64,000 nucleotides of DNA from Alphaproteobacteria bacterium (GTDB lineage: Bacteria > Pseudomonadota > Alphaproteobacteria > Micropepsales > Micropepsaceae), in the NCBI GenBank assembly GCA_017308475.1, contig JAFKEU010000010.1, positions 1 to 64,000 of the forward strand, given 5' to 3'. A program made the position numbers and the translations under genes. The notes beneath the pieces were generated by a model that was given only the letters and a program-made list of their open reading frames with translations, did no database searches and had not been told where the DNA came from. Positions 9,436-17,590 of this stretch are shown piece after piece. Every line of letters starts with the position of its first letter. The stretch's first letter is position 1.

Positions 9436-11004
9436 TTAAGCTGCTAGCATCGCCTTGACATATTCTGGCCTCAGGGGAATGCGCCGGACCGGCTTTCCTG
9501 TGGCGTCGAAAAATGCCGATGCAATCGCGGGGGCTGCCAGAGCATTGGCGCTCTCCGAGCCTTGTCCGTACTCACCCGCTTCGGGCCGCGCCGCAATGAT
9601 GACCTTAACTTCGGGCATCTCCGCCATGGTGAGGATTGGATAGCTGCGCCAATTGGCGGAGGTAATTGCGCCCTCGTCGAACGCGACTTCTTCGTGAAGC
9701 GCCTGTCCGACGCCGAATAGACAGCCCGCCTCAACCTGGCGTTTCAACTGCAATGGATTTACGACGATTCCAAGGTCCATAACGATGGCAATGCGCTCGA
9801 CTTTCACATCGCCGCTCTCGGGGTTGCCCAACATCTTCGCAATTGAACTGCGCAGAAATTGCGGATTCTGAGAATGTGTGTGCAGCGTGACAGATCCATC
9901 GCTCTTCACATCGGCCAGCGATACCGTTGGACTGATGGGAGCGTGCTTCATATAGGGAAAGAAATAGCTCCCCTCGTGCGTCTTCGCCGCGCTCGATGCC
10001 AACTTGAGATCGCCCTTGGTTACTCCGTTGGACGCAGGCAGTTCGTCCCAACTGACTTTGTTTTGCAGATAGTCGAAAAGCTTCCCATGACCAGGCAGCC
10101 CTTTCCATTCGGACCACTTGGTGTTGGCCGCTACGGACCGGGATGCACGGATGGCCTCCCATTCGTCTTCTGCCACCACCCCCACTAGATTGCCGACCAC
10201 CACGACCTGCGCCGTGCGAAACTGCGACCGATCAATTGCGCCGGGAGAAACCAGCGTGGAGCCCAGGGTTGCGGGATGGATTATCCGGGCATGCAACATT
10301 CCTGGAAGTTTGACGTCGCCTACCCATTTTGCCTCGCCCGAAATCTTGGGGTGGAGAATCGGATTTTTTACTGGCTGGCCGACTATCGTATAGTCACGCG
10401 TTGGCTTGAGCGGCGGATCGCCGGCGACTTGCAAGCCGAAGAAGCTTGTGAGGTCTCCTTTGACGGGGATCGTAAGGTGAATAATTTGGCCCGCCACGAG
10501 CTTGCCGTAAGTCTCCGATTTGCCGCCACCAGACACAACGCCATCGGTTACGTTCATGGAGCCACGCGGAACGCCAAACTTTTGTGCGCCCAATTCCAGC
10601 ACTGCTTCTCGGATATAGGCAGCCGCCTTGCGTAAGTTCTGCGCGCCGCGGAGAAGTCCAAAGGTGCCGCCACCATCCGGCGTGGTGTCGGTGTCCCCGG
10701 TGATGACAGTGGTGACCTTTTCGACAGGGACGCTAAGCTCTTCGGCAACAATCTGACGATAAGCGGTAAAAATGGAACTTTGTCCGAAATCGCACTTGCC
10801 GGTGCGGATCAAGATGGTGTCGTCCTGGTGAAGCTCGATCCACGATGCAGGCTTGGCGGCATCCAGCGAATTTGTCGGTGCCGAAGCAGATCGGGCTGAT
10901 GAGGGCACAAAACCGACTGAAACTAAGAGCGCGCCACCCGCTGAGAGAACGCCACGACGGCTGAGGCTGGCTCCATGGATCGAAATAGCGTCAGCAGTGC
11001 TCAC
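9436..11004 (-). CDS. Xanthine dehydrogenase/IorB-type molybdopterin subunit, internally deleted
   Basis: From the GTG at 11004, which overlaps the stop of the [2Fe-2S] gene (GTGA), the product has 522 residues. It begins with a Tat signal (LSRRGVLSAGG) and has the N-terminal isoquinoline-oxidoreductase pattern (TGKCDFGQSS, then A-Y-R-Q-I-V-A-E-E-L) and the usual C-terminal end (V-M-D-L-G-I-V-V-N-P, GQGSESANALAAPAIASAFF). Family members run about 700-780 residues. Around residue 410 the text jumps from SIAKMLGNPESGD straight to VKVERIAIVMD, omitting the central part that binds the molybdopterin cofactor. The frame is intact, so either an in-frame deletion of about 200 codons has inactivated it or this is a natural short form. 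The overlap shows it was co-translated with its electron-transfer partner. Confidence 0.75.
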   Translation of the reverse strand: MSTADAISIHGASLSRRGVLSAGGALLVSVGFVPSSARSASAPTNSLDAAKPASWIELHQDDTILIRTGKCDFGQSSIFTAYRQIVAEELSVPVEKVTTVITGDTDTTPDGGGTFGLLRGAQNLRKAAAYIREAVLELGAQKFGVPRGSMNVTDGVVSGGGKSETYGKLVAGQIIHLTIPVKGDLTSFFGLQVAGDPPLKPTRDYTIVGQPVKNPILHPKISGEAKWVGDVKLPGMLHARIIHPATLGSTLVSPGAIDRSQFRTAQVVVVGNLVGVVAEDEWEAIRASRSVAANTKWSEWKGLPGHGKLFDYLQNKVSWDELPASNGVTKGDLKLASSAAKTHEGSYFFPYMKHAPISPTVSLADVKSDGSVTLHTHSQNPQFLRSSIAKMLGNPESGDVKVERIAIVMDLGIVVNPLQLKRQVEAGCLFGVGQALHEEVAFDEGAITSANWRSYPILTMAEMPEVKVIIAARPEAGEYGQGSESANALAAPAIASAFFDATGKPVRRIPLRPEYVKAMLAA

Positions 11005-11525
11005 TTCTTCGCCTTCGCCATGATTTTCGCGGCGCGGTGGGCGCCATCCAGGATGGCTGCATAGCTCGCGCAACGGCACAGATGGGGAGAGGGGCCGGAG
11101 GTAGTAAGTGCAGTCTTGATCTCGGCGTCAGTCGGCGACGGATTGGATTCGAGCAACTCGGTGACTTTAATCATCATGCCGAATTGACAAATTCCACATT
11201 GCGGCACCTGCTCGTCGATCCAGGCCTGTTGCACGGGGTGTAGCGTCTGATCGCCTTCCTTGACGGGTAAATCGCGGTTTTTGGCCCAACGCGAGGGAAG
11301 CCCCTCAACGGTAGTTATTTCTTTGCCTTCTAGTCCGGAGATCGGGGTGACGCAGGAGCGAATCTCCTTGCCATCGACGAGAACTGAGCAGGCCCCACAC
11401 TGTGCCAGGCCGCAACCAAATTTGGGCGTCATCACATCCAGTTCGTTGCGAAGCACGTAGAGCAAGGGTGTGTCGGGCGAGGATGCAAGCTGTCGCTTGG
11501 AACCGTTCACATTGAGCGTGACCAT
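11001..11525 (-). CDS. [2Fe-2S] subunit of a molybdenum hydroxylase (IorA-like)
   Basis: A 174-residue electron-transfer subunit. The plant-type ferredoxin cluster ligands are C38, C43, C46 and C58 (KFGCGLAQCGACSVLVDG), and the second, C-terminal helical [2Fe-2S] domain has C110-x2-C113 and C150-x-C152 (LCRC), all eight cysteines present. It is longer than most family members (about 150-160) because of a WAKNRDLPVKEGDQ loop. It starts the operon: the molybdopterin subunit begins inside its stop codon. It is divergent from the LysR regulator at 11628, which probably controls it. With the partner deleted, this intact subunit may have no working enzyme. Confidence 0.92.
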   Translation of the reverse strand: MVTLNVNGSKRQLASSPDTPLLYVLRNELDVMTPKFGCGLAQCGACSVLVDGKEIRSCVTPISGLEGKEITTVEGLPSRWAKNRDLPVKEGDQTLHPVQQAWIDEQVPQCGICQFGMMIKVTELLESNPSPTDAEIKTALTTSGPSPHLCRCASYAAILDGAHRAAKIMAKAKK

Positions 11526-11627
11526 TGCGCGCTCCCAACGCTGACTTGACGCTAGCCCAGTCTAGGCATGAACTGCATGCATGAATAGCCCGGTGAATTA
11601 ACTAGCCCCTATGATATATTTTCATCA

Positions 11628-12539
11628 ATGGAATACGGACCACGCATGCAACGTGAAGACTTGACGGACCTGTCGCTGTTCCTTGCTGTGGTGGATGAGG
11701 GCGGCTTTACAAGGGCCGCCAAGAAGTTGGGCCTGTCCCAGTCTGCGCTCAGCCATGCCTTGAGACGGTTGGAAAAGCGATTGGGAGTCCGCCTGCTGGT
11801 TCGCACCACGCGCAGCGTCGCTCCGACGGAGCCTGGCGAGCGCCTCCTTGAAACCCTCCGGCCTGCTCTGTCGAATATCTCCCACAAGCTGGCGTCGCTG
11901 GCAGACTTGCGTGAAGAACCTGCGGGCTTGATCCGAATTACAACATCCCAACATGCGGCACGAACCGTGCTGTGGCCGGCAGTAGACCGACTGACGACCA
12001 TGCACCCCGGTATTCGAGTGGAATTGCACGTAGACTCCGGACTAGCCGACATTGTCGCGGACCGGTTCGACGCCGGGGTCAGGCTCGGCGAGCGGCTGGA
12101 AAGGGACATGGTCGCAGTACCAATTGGACCGAAACTGCGAATGGCGGCGGTCTGCGCGCCATCATATTTGGCTAAACGGGGAACACCCAAAAGACCCCAT
12201 GATCTCGCTCAGCATGCGTGCATAAATCTGCGTCTCACAAGTGCTGGCGGGCTGTACGCGTGGGAATTCGATAAAGCCGGTCGTGCGCTAAAGGTGAAGG
12301 TCGACGGACAACTCATTTTCAACGACTTGGAGTTGATCTTGCAAGCCGCCGTCGCGGGCCACGGCATAGCATTCATGATCGAAGATCATGCAACCAGATA
12401 CTTGGCAGACCAGTCACTGGTGCGGGTTCTCGAGGACTGGTGCGAACCATTCGATGGTTATTATCTGTACTATCCAAAACGACAACAACCTTCGGCTGCA
12501 TTCAAACTGCTTATCAGTGCTTTGCAATACCAGGGCTGA
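11628..12539 (+). CDS. LysR-family transcriptional regulator
   Basis: A 303-residue regulator with the N-terminal winged helix (about 8-66, LFLAVVDEGGFTRAAKKLGL followed by S-Q-S-A-L-S-H-A-L-R-R-L-E) and a LysR substrate-binding domain of the CrgA/DsdC-like type (about 95-300). A second ATG at 11646 is an equally good start for the domain. It is divergently transcribed from the molybdenum-hydroxylase operon with a 102-base gap, the classical arrangement for a LysR protein that regulates its neighbour. Codons are more A/T-rich than in chromosomal genes nearby. It is the only regulator in the tRNA-Gly islet and looks intact. Confidence 0.9.
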   Translation: MEYGPRMQREDLTDLSLFLAVVDEGGFTRAAKKLGLSQSALSHALRRLEKRLGVRLLVRTTRSVAPTEPGERLLETLRPALSNISHKLASLADLREEPAGLIRITTSQHAARTVLWPAVDRLTTMHPGIRVELHVDSGLADIVADRFDAGVRLGERLERDMVAVPIGPKLRMAAVCAPSYLAKRGTPKRPHDLAQHACINLRLTSAGGLYAWEFDKAGRALKVKVDGQLIFNDLELILQAAVAGHGIAFMIEDHATRYLADQSLVRVLEDWCEPFDGYYLYYPKRQQPSAAFKLLISALQYQG

Positions 12540-12620
12540 TTACGATGGTGATGTTTAAGGCTTTCATCATTTCGCAAAACGACCCGGCAAAACCGTTCTG
12601 AAAGATTTTGCGTAAGCCAT

Positions 12621-12694
12621 TGGAGCGGGTGAAGGGAATCGAACCCTCGTATGCAGCTTGGGAAGCTGCCGTTCTACCATTGAACTACACCCGC
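12621..12694 (-). tRNA. tRNA-Gly (anticodon CCC)
   Basis: The minus strand folds into a full cloverleaf: 7-bp acceptor GCGGGTG/CACCCGC, D-arm with GTTC...GAAC, anticodon stem GCAGC/GCTGC enclosing loop TTCCCAA (anticodon CCC), T-arm with GGTTCGATTCC, discriminator T and an encoded CCA. It closely resembles the E. coli glyU product. Both ends are involved in duplications: its 3' 47 bases recur at 8932 and its 5' end plus upstream bases recur at 12820-12840. Confidence 0.97.
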
Positions 12695-12840
12695 ACCTGA
12701 TGGTGCGCATTACCCGAGGAGCGATGCTGCTCCCCGCCCCTCGCCCAAGCTCGGGGCGTTCGGCGCTCAAATCGGTCCGCTGGACCGATTTGACCCGGCA
12801 AGGCCGGGTCGCGCCTCACCCATTGAACTACACCCGCACC
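12677..12840. repeat. 21-bp duplication of tRNA-Gly 5' end around a hairpin-rich 122-bp insert
   Basis: The 21 bases at 12677-12697 (start of tRNA-Gly plus three upstream bases) are repeated exactly at 12820-12840. The 122 bases between contain two abutting perfect hairpins, TCAAATCGGTCC/GGACCGATTTGA (12767-12778 with 12782-12793, loop GCT) and GACCCGGC/GCCGGGTC (12792-12799 with 12803-12810), plus weaker stems near 12720-12760. The far copy lacks the rest of the tRNA. This looks like a small REP/MITE-type insert that regenerated the tRNA 5' end. Confidence 0.75.
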
Positions 12841-12903
12841 GGTGGCACCGGGCGCCGCTCTTACCACGGCGTCCAGGCCGCGCGGAAGACCCCAGTCCGC
12901 CTT

Positions 12904-13959
12904 TCAGGCAGGATCCACGCCCAGGATACGCCGATTGTGGTCCCGGTCGGCCTTGCCTCCGGCGAAATCGTCAAAGGCATGGGCAGCGCGCTTGATTATG
13001 TGCGCCTTGATGAAGGGCGCCCCCTCCTTCGCCCCCTGCTCTGGGTCCTTCAATGCGCATTCCCATTCCAGCACCGCCCAGCCGGCATAGTTGTACTGGG
13101 TGAATTTGGAGAAGATCGCCGTGAAGTCGATCTGACCATCACCCAGGGAGCGGAAGCGGCCCGGCCGGTCCACCCAGTCCTGATAGCCGCCATAGACACC
13201 CGACTTTCCGGTAGGGCGGAATTCGGCATCCTTCACATGAAACGCCTTGATGCGGTCGTGATAGAAATCGATGAACGCCAGATAATCCAGCTGCTGCAGG
13301 ACAAAATGGCTGGGGTCATAAAGGATGTTGGCGCGCGGATGGTTCTTCACCTTGTCGAGGAACCGCTCGAAAGTGATGCCGTCATGCAGGTCTTCACCGG
13401 GATGGATCTCGAAGCAGGCGTCAACGCCATGTTCGTCGAACACATTCAGGATCGGCGTCCAGCGCCGCGCCAGTTCGCAGAACCCTTCATCCACCAGCCC
13501 CTTGGGCCGCTGCGGCCAAGGATAGACGGTCTGCCACAGAAGCGCACCCGAAAAGGTGGCATGCGCGTTGCAGCCCATGCGCCGGCTTGCCTTGGCCGCC
13601 ATCTTCACCTGATCCACCGCCCAGGCCTGGCGCGCTTCGCGGTTGTGGCGCATCTGCGGCGGCGCGAAGACATCGAACAACTCGTCGTACGCCGGATGAC
13701 AGGCGACAAGCTGCCCCTGCAGGTGGCTTGAAAGCTCGGTCACTTCCAGTCCGGCCGCATTGCAGATGCCCTTGATCTCGTCAGCATAGGTCTGGCTTTC
13801 CGCAGCCTTTTCCAGATCGATCAGCCGATGATCCCAGGTCGGGATCTGCACGCCCTTGTAGCCAAGCCCCGCCGCCCATTTGCAGATGGCCGGAAGGCCG
13901 TTGAAGGGAGCGGAATCACCCGCGAACTGGGCCAGAAAAATGCCGGGGCCTTTCATCAT
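12904..13959 (-). CDS. Sugar phosphate isomerase/epimerase (TIM barrel)
   Basis: A 351-residue protein of the AP-endonuclease-2-like xylose isomerase fold. Metal-ligand type residues appear in order at strand ends: E in CFEIHPGEDLH, D and H in ILYDPSHFVLQ, H in AFHVKDAEF and E in VLEWECALKD. It is the last gene of a four-gene operon, starting nine bases after the Gfo/Idh/MocA stop. In known 3-keto-glycoside and inositol-type pathways such proteins isomerise the keto sugar produced by the oxidoreductase, which is the role I infer. Phosphorylated substrate is only implied by the family name. No signal peptide, so cytoplasmic. Confidence 0.88.
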   Translation of the reverse strand: MMKGPGIFLAQFAGDSAPFNGLPAICKWAAGLGYKGVQIPTWDHRLIDLEKAAESQTYADEIKGICNAAGLEVTELSSHLQGQLVACHPAYDELFDVFAPPQMRHNREARQAWAVDQVKMAAKASRRMGCNAHATFSGALLWQTVYPWPQRPKGLVDEGFCELARRWTPILNVFDEHGVDACFEIHPGEDLHDGITFERFLDKVKNHPRANILYDPSHFVLQQLDYLAFIDFYHDRIKAFHVKDAEFRPTGKSGVYGGYQDWVDRPGRFRSLGDGQIDFTAIFSKFTQYNYAGWAVLEWECALKDPEQGAKEGAPFIKAHIIKRAAHAFDDFAGGKADRDHNRRILGVDPA

Positions 13960-13968
13960 GTCCTCGCT

Positions 13969-15105
13969 TTACAAAGTGGTGAGGTCGATCCAGGCCGCAT
14001 CCGCGTCACTGGATTTTTTGGCGGCGTGGATGAATTTCATGCAGGCGATGGCATCTTCCAAGGTGGCGTAGCCGGGCGCGCCAGCGGCGCGCTTTCCCGT
14101 CAGCACTTCCTGGCCGAAGGCGTGATAGATGTTGGCGAAAGCTTCCATATAGCCTTCCGGGTGCCCCCCCGGCGTGCGCTGGATGGCACGGATAGCCGGC
14201 GCCAGATAGGCGCGATTGCTGCCCGCATGCCAAATCTCTTCCGGCCTGTCGCGGCGGCCCACCCTGAGGCTGTTGGGCTCTTCCTGCCGCCAGTGCAGGC
14301 CCAGTTCGTCGCAATAGACGCTGATCGCCAGGTCATTGGCGTCGCCCACGCAGACCTGGCTGCAGGCCAGCATGCCACGTCCACCGCCTTCCAGTCGCAG
14401 CAGCGCTGAGGCATCGTCGTCCAGCGAGCGGCCGGGCAGCGATCCCAGCTCGGCGCACAGGCTTTTGACGCGCCGGCCGGTTATGAACTCCACCAGGTTG
14501 AAGGCATGGGTGCCGATGTCGCCGATCGCGCCGCCCTCGCCCGAACGATTGGGATCGACGCGCCAAGCTGCCTGTTTGTTGTTCTCAAGGTCGGCCGCCC
14601 GCGACAGCCAGTCCTGGGTGTATTTCACCATCACCCGGCGCACGGCGCCGGCGCCCGCCACCAGATCGCGCGCCTGTTTCACCAGGGGATAGCCGGTATA
14701 AGTGTGGGTGATGGCGATGCGCCGTCCGGTGCGCGTGGCGGCATCGGCGATGGCGCGCGCCGCTTCCAGCGTGTCGGCCACCGGCTTGTCGCATACTACG
14801 TCGAACCCCGCTTCCATCGCCGCGATGGCGACGGGCGCATGCAGGAAGTTGGGCGTGACGATGGAAACGACATGGATTCGCCGGTCCGCCGGCAGTGACG
14901 CCTCTTTCGCCAGCATGTCCTGCCAGCTGTCATAGCCGCGTGCTACGCCGATCTCGGCCGCTGAGCGGCGTGCCTTGTCGGGCGTGGAACTGAAGGCGCC
15001 CGCCACCAGATCCCAATTGCCGGCGATGGCGGCGGCTGTGCGGTGCACCGCGCCGATGAAGGCGCCTTCACCACCACCCACCATGCCGTAGCGGACCTTG
15101 CTCAT
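13969..15105 (-). CDS. Gfo/Idh/MocA-family oxidoreductase
   Basis: A 378-residue NAD(P)-dependent sugar oxidoreductase. The start is the ATG at 15105, which overlaps the TGA of the upstream DUF1080 gene (ATGA); a further ATG at 15120 would intrude into that gene. The N-terminal Rossmann fold shows VGGGEGAFIG, the family's E-K-P motif appears as CDKPVADTLEAA, and the catalytic D-x3-H pattern as IGDIGTHAFNLVEF. Members oxidise or reduce sugars and inositols at ring carbons, including 3-keto sugars. Coupling to two DUF1080 proteins and an isomerase points to reduction or oxidation of a 3-keto sugar (inference). Confidence 0.9.
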   Translation of the reverse strand: MSKVRYGMVGGGEGAFIGAVHRTAAAIAGNWDLVAGAFSSTPDKARRSAAEIGVARGYDSWQDMLAKEASLPADRRIHVVSIVTPNFLHAPVAIAAMEAGFDVVCDKPVADTLEAARAIADAATRTGRRIAITHTYTGYPLVKQARDLVAGAGAVRRVMVKYTQDWLSRAADLENNKQAAWRVDPNRSGEGGAIGDIGTHAFNLVEFITGRRVKSLCAELGSLPGRSLDDDASALLRLEGGGRGMLACSQVCVGDANDLAISVYCDELGLHWRQEEPNSLRVGRRDRPEEIWHAGSNRAYLAPAIRAIQRTPGGHPEGYMEAFANIYHAFGQEVLTGKRAAGAPGYATLEDAIACMKFIHAAKKSSDADAAWIDLTTL

Positions 15106-15857
15106 AGCTTTCTCAGCCACAGATTGCGGTAATGCACTTCATTGTTGTGGGCCTGCAGCATCAATGGCGCGTTGCCATGCGCGACATATCTGGGAATGCC
15201 GCGATATTCGGTGGGGCCCTGCAGATAGACATTGTTCTGCACCAGGATACCGTTCAGGAACACGGTCATGCGGGCCGGCTCGGCCAGAGTGCCGTCCTGG
15301 TAGAAGCGCGGCGCCATGAAGATGATGTCATAACTCTGCCATTCGGGTGCCGGCTTCAGCGCATTCACCAGCGGGGCATATTGCTTGTAGATAGCGCCCG
15401 CCTCGCCGTTCACATAGGTCTTGTTTTCCAGCGTATCGAGTACCTGCACTTCATAGAGGCCGTCCAGGAAGATGCCGCTATTGCCGCGATCCTGGCCTTT
15501 GCGATCGGGCGGCAGCACCGGCACGCGCCATTCCACATGCAGCTGCACATCGCCGAATTTCTCTTTCGTCTGGATCGATCCGGCCTTGGGCGCGACGACG
15601 AATTCGCCATTGCCCACCGTCCAGTCGGCCGGGCCGCCATTCACGCTTTCCCAATTGGACAGGTCATGGCCATTGAACAACACTACCGCGTCCGAAGGCG
15701 GCTGGCCGATGGCAGCGCCCGGCGTGACCATCGGTGGCACCGGCGACCACACCTCGGTCAGCTCCGGCTTGACGTTCGGATTGTTCACCTGCCCAATTGC
15801 CGCGGGTGCCATGCCGATCGCGGACACGACAACGAGAAATGCGATCAGTCTTGTCAT
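15102..15857 (-). CDS. DUF1080 (3-keto-disaccharide hydrolase type) secreted protein
   Basis: A 251-residue protein from the ATG at 15857, which overlaps the TGA of the preceding gene; the frame upstream is open but lies inside that gene. It has a signal peptide (MTRLIAFLVVVSAIGMAPAAIGQ) and a single DUF1080 concanavalin-like domain, with FNGHDLSNWE near residue 63, the RGNSGIFLDG loop and a C-terminal HNNEVHYRNLWLR. DUF1080 proteins cleave 3-keto-glycosides by elimination/hydration in characterised pathways. The second DUF1080 gene directly upstream is a diverged paralogue, so the two may act on different linkages. Confidence 0.9.
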   Translation of the reverse strand: MTRLIAFLVVVSAIGMAPAAIGQVNNPNVKPELTEVWSPVPPMVTPGAAIGQPPSDAVVLFNGHDLSNWESVNGGPADWTVGNGEFVVAPKAGSIQTKEKFGDVQLHVEWRVPVLPPDRKGQDRGNSGIFLDGLYEVQVLDTLENKTYVNGEAGAIYKQYAPLVNALKPAPEWQSYDIIFMAPRFYQDGTLAEPARMTVFLNGILVQNNVYLQGPTEYRGIPRYVAHGNAPLMLQAHNNEVHYRNLWLRKL

Positions 15858-16663
15858 CGTGGGTCGGACTCCTTGACTGGACGAATCTTGATGTTGCGAT
15901 ACCAGACCTCGGCAAACTCGGCCTGGAACAGGATTTTGCCTTCTGTCAGCGGCGCCCAGCCGCTGCCGGTCCACTTCTTCATGCCGGTGATGCGCATGTC
16001 GGGCAGGCCGTTGACCAGATAGACCGCGCTGTCGCCCCGCACCACCACATCGACGCTGTTCCAGCCCGGATGCTCCAGGTTGGCGGCATGACGGATGCGC
16101 ACATATTTGCCGTGATCGCCGAAGGTCCGCTGCTGGCCGCCCGGCGCGTAATGGGGCTGGCCGTCCTGTAAGGGATCAGGATGGGGATGGTAATGCCCAT
16201 CTTTCACCATCACATCGGCGCGGGACGAGATCAGCCACAGATCGGCCACGTCGGTATCCTCGATCTGGCATTCGATGCCACGCGGCCAGCTGAAGGGTGC
16301 ATCCTCATAAATGTGGAACACCAGCCCGGCGTCCTTCAACCGGTTCATCCGCGGCGCGAACTTCCTGTCGCCCCATTTGTATTCGATGTGCAGGACGAAA
16401 TCCCCGTACGCCTTGCGGGTCTGAAAATAGGCCGAAGGCTGGGGCGTGCCCGCCACCTGGCCTGGATAGGTATGCACCATGCCGTCCTTCACTTCGAACA
16501 TGGCGCTGGCGGGGCGGCCATCCACCGGCCTGGACGAATAGGCGATGTCGAAGTTGGACAGGTCGTGGCCGTTGAACAGAGCGGTCCAGCCCCCTGTCGC
16601 GGCATCGGCCGGCGGCGCCAGAAGGCATCCGGCCAGAAGCAGCAGCACGGCGCGCCCTTCCAA
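15854..16663 (-). CDS. DUF1080 secreted protein, first gene of operon
   Basis: A 269-residue protein starting at TTG 16663, placed eight bases after a strong GGGAGG; the ATG at 16668 is out of frame. A short signal peptide (VLLLLAGCLLAPPADAA) precedes a DUF1080 domain with LFNGHDLSNFDIAY, AGLVFHIYED, and C-terminal QAEFAEVWYRNIKIRP. It shares the FNGHDLSN and YRN(L/I) ends with the next gene but is otherwise diverged. It heads a four-gene unit (DUF1080, DUF1080, Gfo/Idh/MocA, isomerase) in which the first three joints are four-base stop/start overlaps or near-overlaps, implying fixed stoichiometry. Confidence 0.86.
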   Translation of the reverse strand: MEGRAVLLLLAGCLLAPPADAATGGWTALFNGHDLSNFDIAYSSRPVDGRPASAMFEVKDGMVHTYPGQVAGTPQPSAYFQTRKAYGDFVLHIEYKWGDRKFAPRMNRLKDAGLVFHIYEDAPFSWPRGIECQIEDTDVADLWLISSRADVMVKDGHYHPHPDPLQDGQPHYAPGGQQRTFGDHGKYVRIRHAANLEHPGWNSVDVVVRGDSAVYLVNGLPDMRITGMKKWTGSGWAPLTEGKILFQAEFAEVWYRNIKIRPVKESDPR

Positions 16664-16747
16664 TCCATTCCTCCCGCAAATGGCATTTTTCCTGAGCGGA
16701 GGCGACTATATAACAGGCGGGCGCAAGGACAATAACAGGGGGACGGT

Positions 16748-17590
16748 TTGGCCCAGAAACTGCTGGTCTATCAGTCGCTGTGGGCGATGGAGAGGCGGCG
16801 CCCCGACGGCGCGGAATGGGAGCTGGATAACAAGCTCTCCATGATCCACGATGCCGGCTTCGATGGTTGCGGCGTGCGCTTCATCGACCCAGGCTATGCC
16901 CGCCAGGTGACCGGGTTTCTTCGCAGTCACAACATGACGTGGCAGGCGCAATGCTATCCCCGCTCGGTCGACGACCTGAAACCGGTGCTGGCGCTGGTAC
17001 GGGAACTGGGCGCCGATCACCTGAACCTGCAGGCGGATGTACGGCCCTATACGCTGGAAGAATGCGTGCCCTATATCGAGGGCTGGCGCGGCCTGGCGGC
17101 GGATGCGGGGGTGGAACTGCACCTGGAAACCCACCGCGACCGCATGACCACCGACCTTTTCTTCACCCTGCATCTGCTGGACCGCTTTGCGGACCTGCGC
17201 TTCACCGCCGACCTGTCGCATTATGTGGTGGGGCGCGAATTCGCCTGGCCCATCGACGAGGTCAACCACGGCCTTATCCACCGCATCCTGGACAATAGCT
17301 GGGGCATTCACGGGCGTGTCGCCAGCCGCGAGCAGATACAGGTGCAGTTGAACTTCCCCCAGCATCGGGATTGGGTGGAGTTGTTCATGGGCTGGTGGGA
17401 ATATGGTATTCGCTCATGGAAGAAACGGGCCGGCCCCGACGAAACACTGACCTTCCTGTGCGAGCTGGGACCCTCGCCCTATGCCATCACCGGCGCGGAT
17501 GGCTATGAACTCTCCGACCGCTGGCAGGAAGCACTGCAGATGAAGGAGATGGTCCGCGCCCTATGGCGACGGATTGAGCAGGAGGGCTGA
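16748..17590 (+). CDS. Xylose-isomerase-like TIM barrel protein
   Basis: A 280-residue protein that starts at TTG 16748 after a GGGGGA ribosome-binding site. The fold pattern is that of sugar phosphate isomerases/epimerases: IHDAGFDGCGVRF, HLNLQADVRPY, an H-L-E-T-H-R metal-binding type strand (ELHLETHRDRM), FTADLSHYVVG, and CELGPSPYAITG at the end. It is divergent from the DUF1080 operon with an 84-base shared upstream region, and its tail overlaps the tail of the transporter by 30 bases on the opposite strand. It probably handles an intermediate of the same sugar pathway; substrate unknown. Confidence 0.85.
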   Translation: MAQKLLVYQSLWAMERRRPDGAEWELDNKLSMIHDAGFDGCGVRFIDPGYARQVTGFLRSHNMTWQAQCYPRSVDDLKPVLALVRELGADHLNLQADVRPYTLEECVPYIEGWRGLAADAGVELHLETHRDRMTTDLFFTLHLLDRFADLRFTADLSHYVVGREFAWPIDEVNHGLIHRILDNSWGIHGRVASREQIQVQLNFPQHRDWVELFMGWWEYGIRSWKKRAGPDETLTFLCELGPSPYAITGADGYELSDRWQEALQMKEMVRALWRRIEQEG

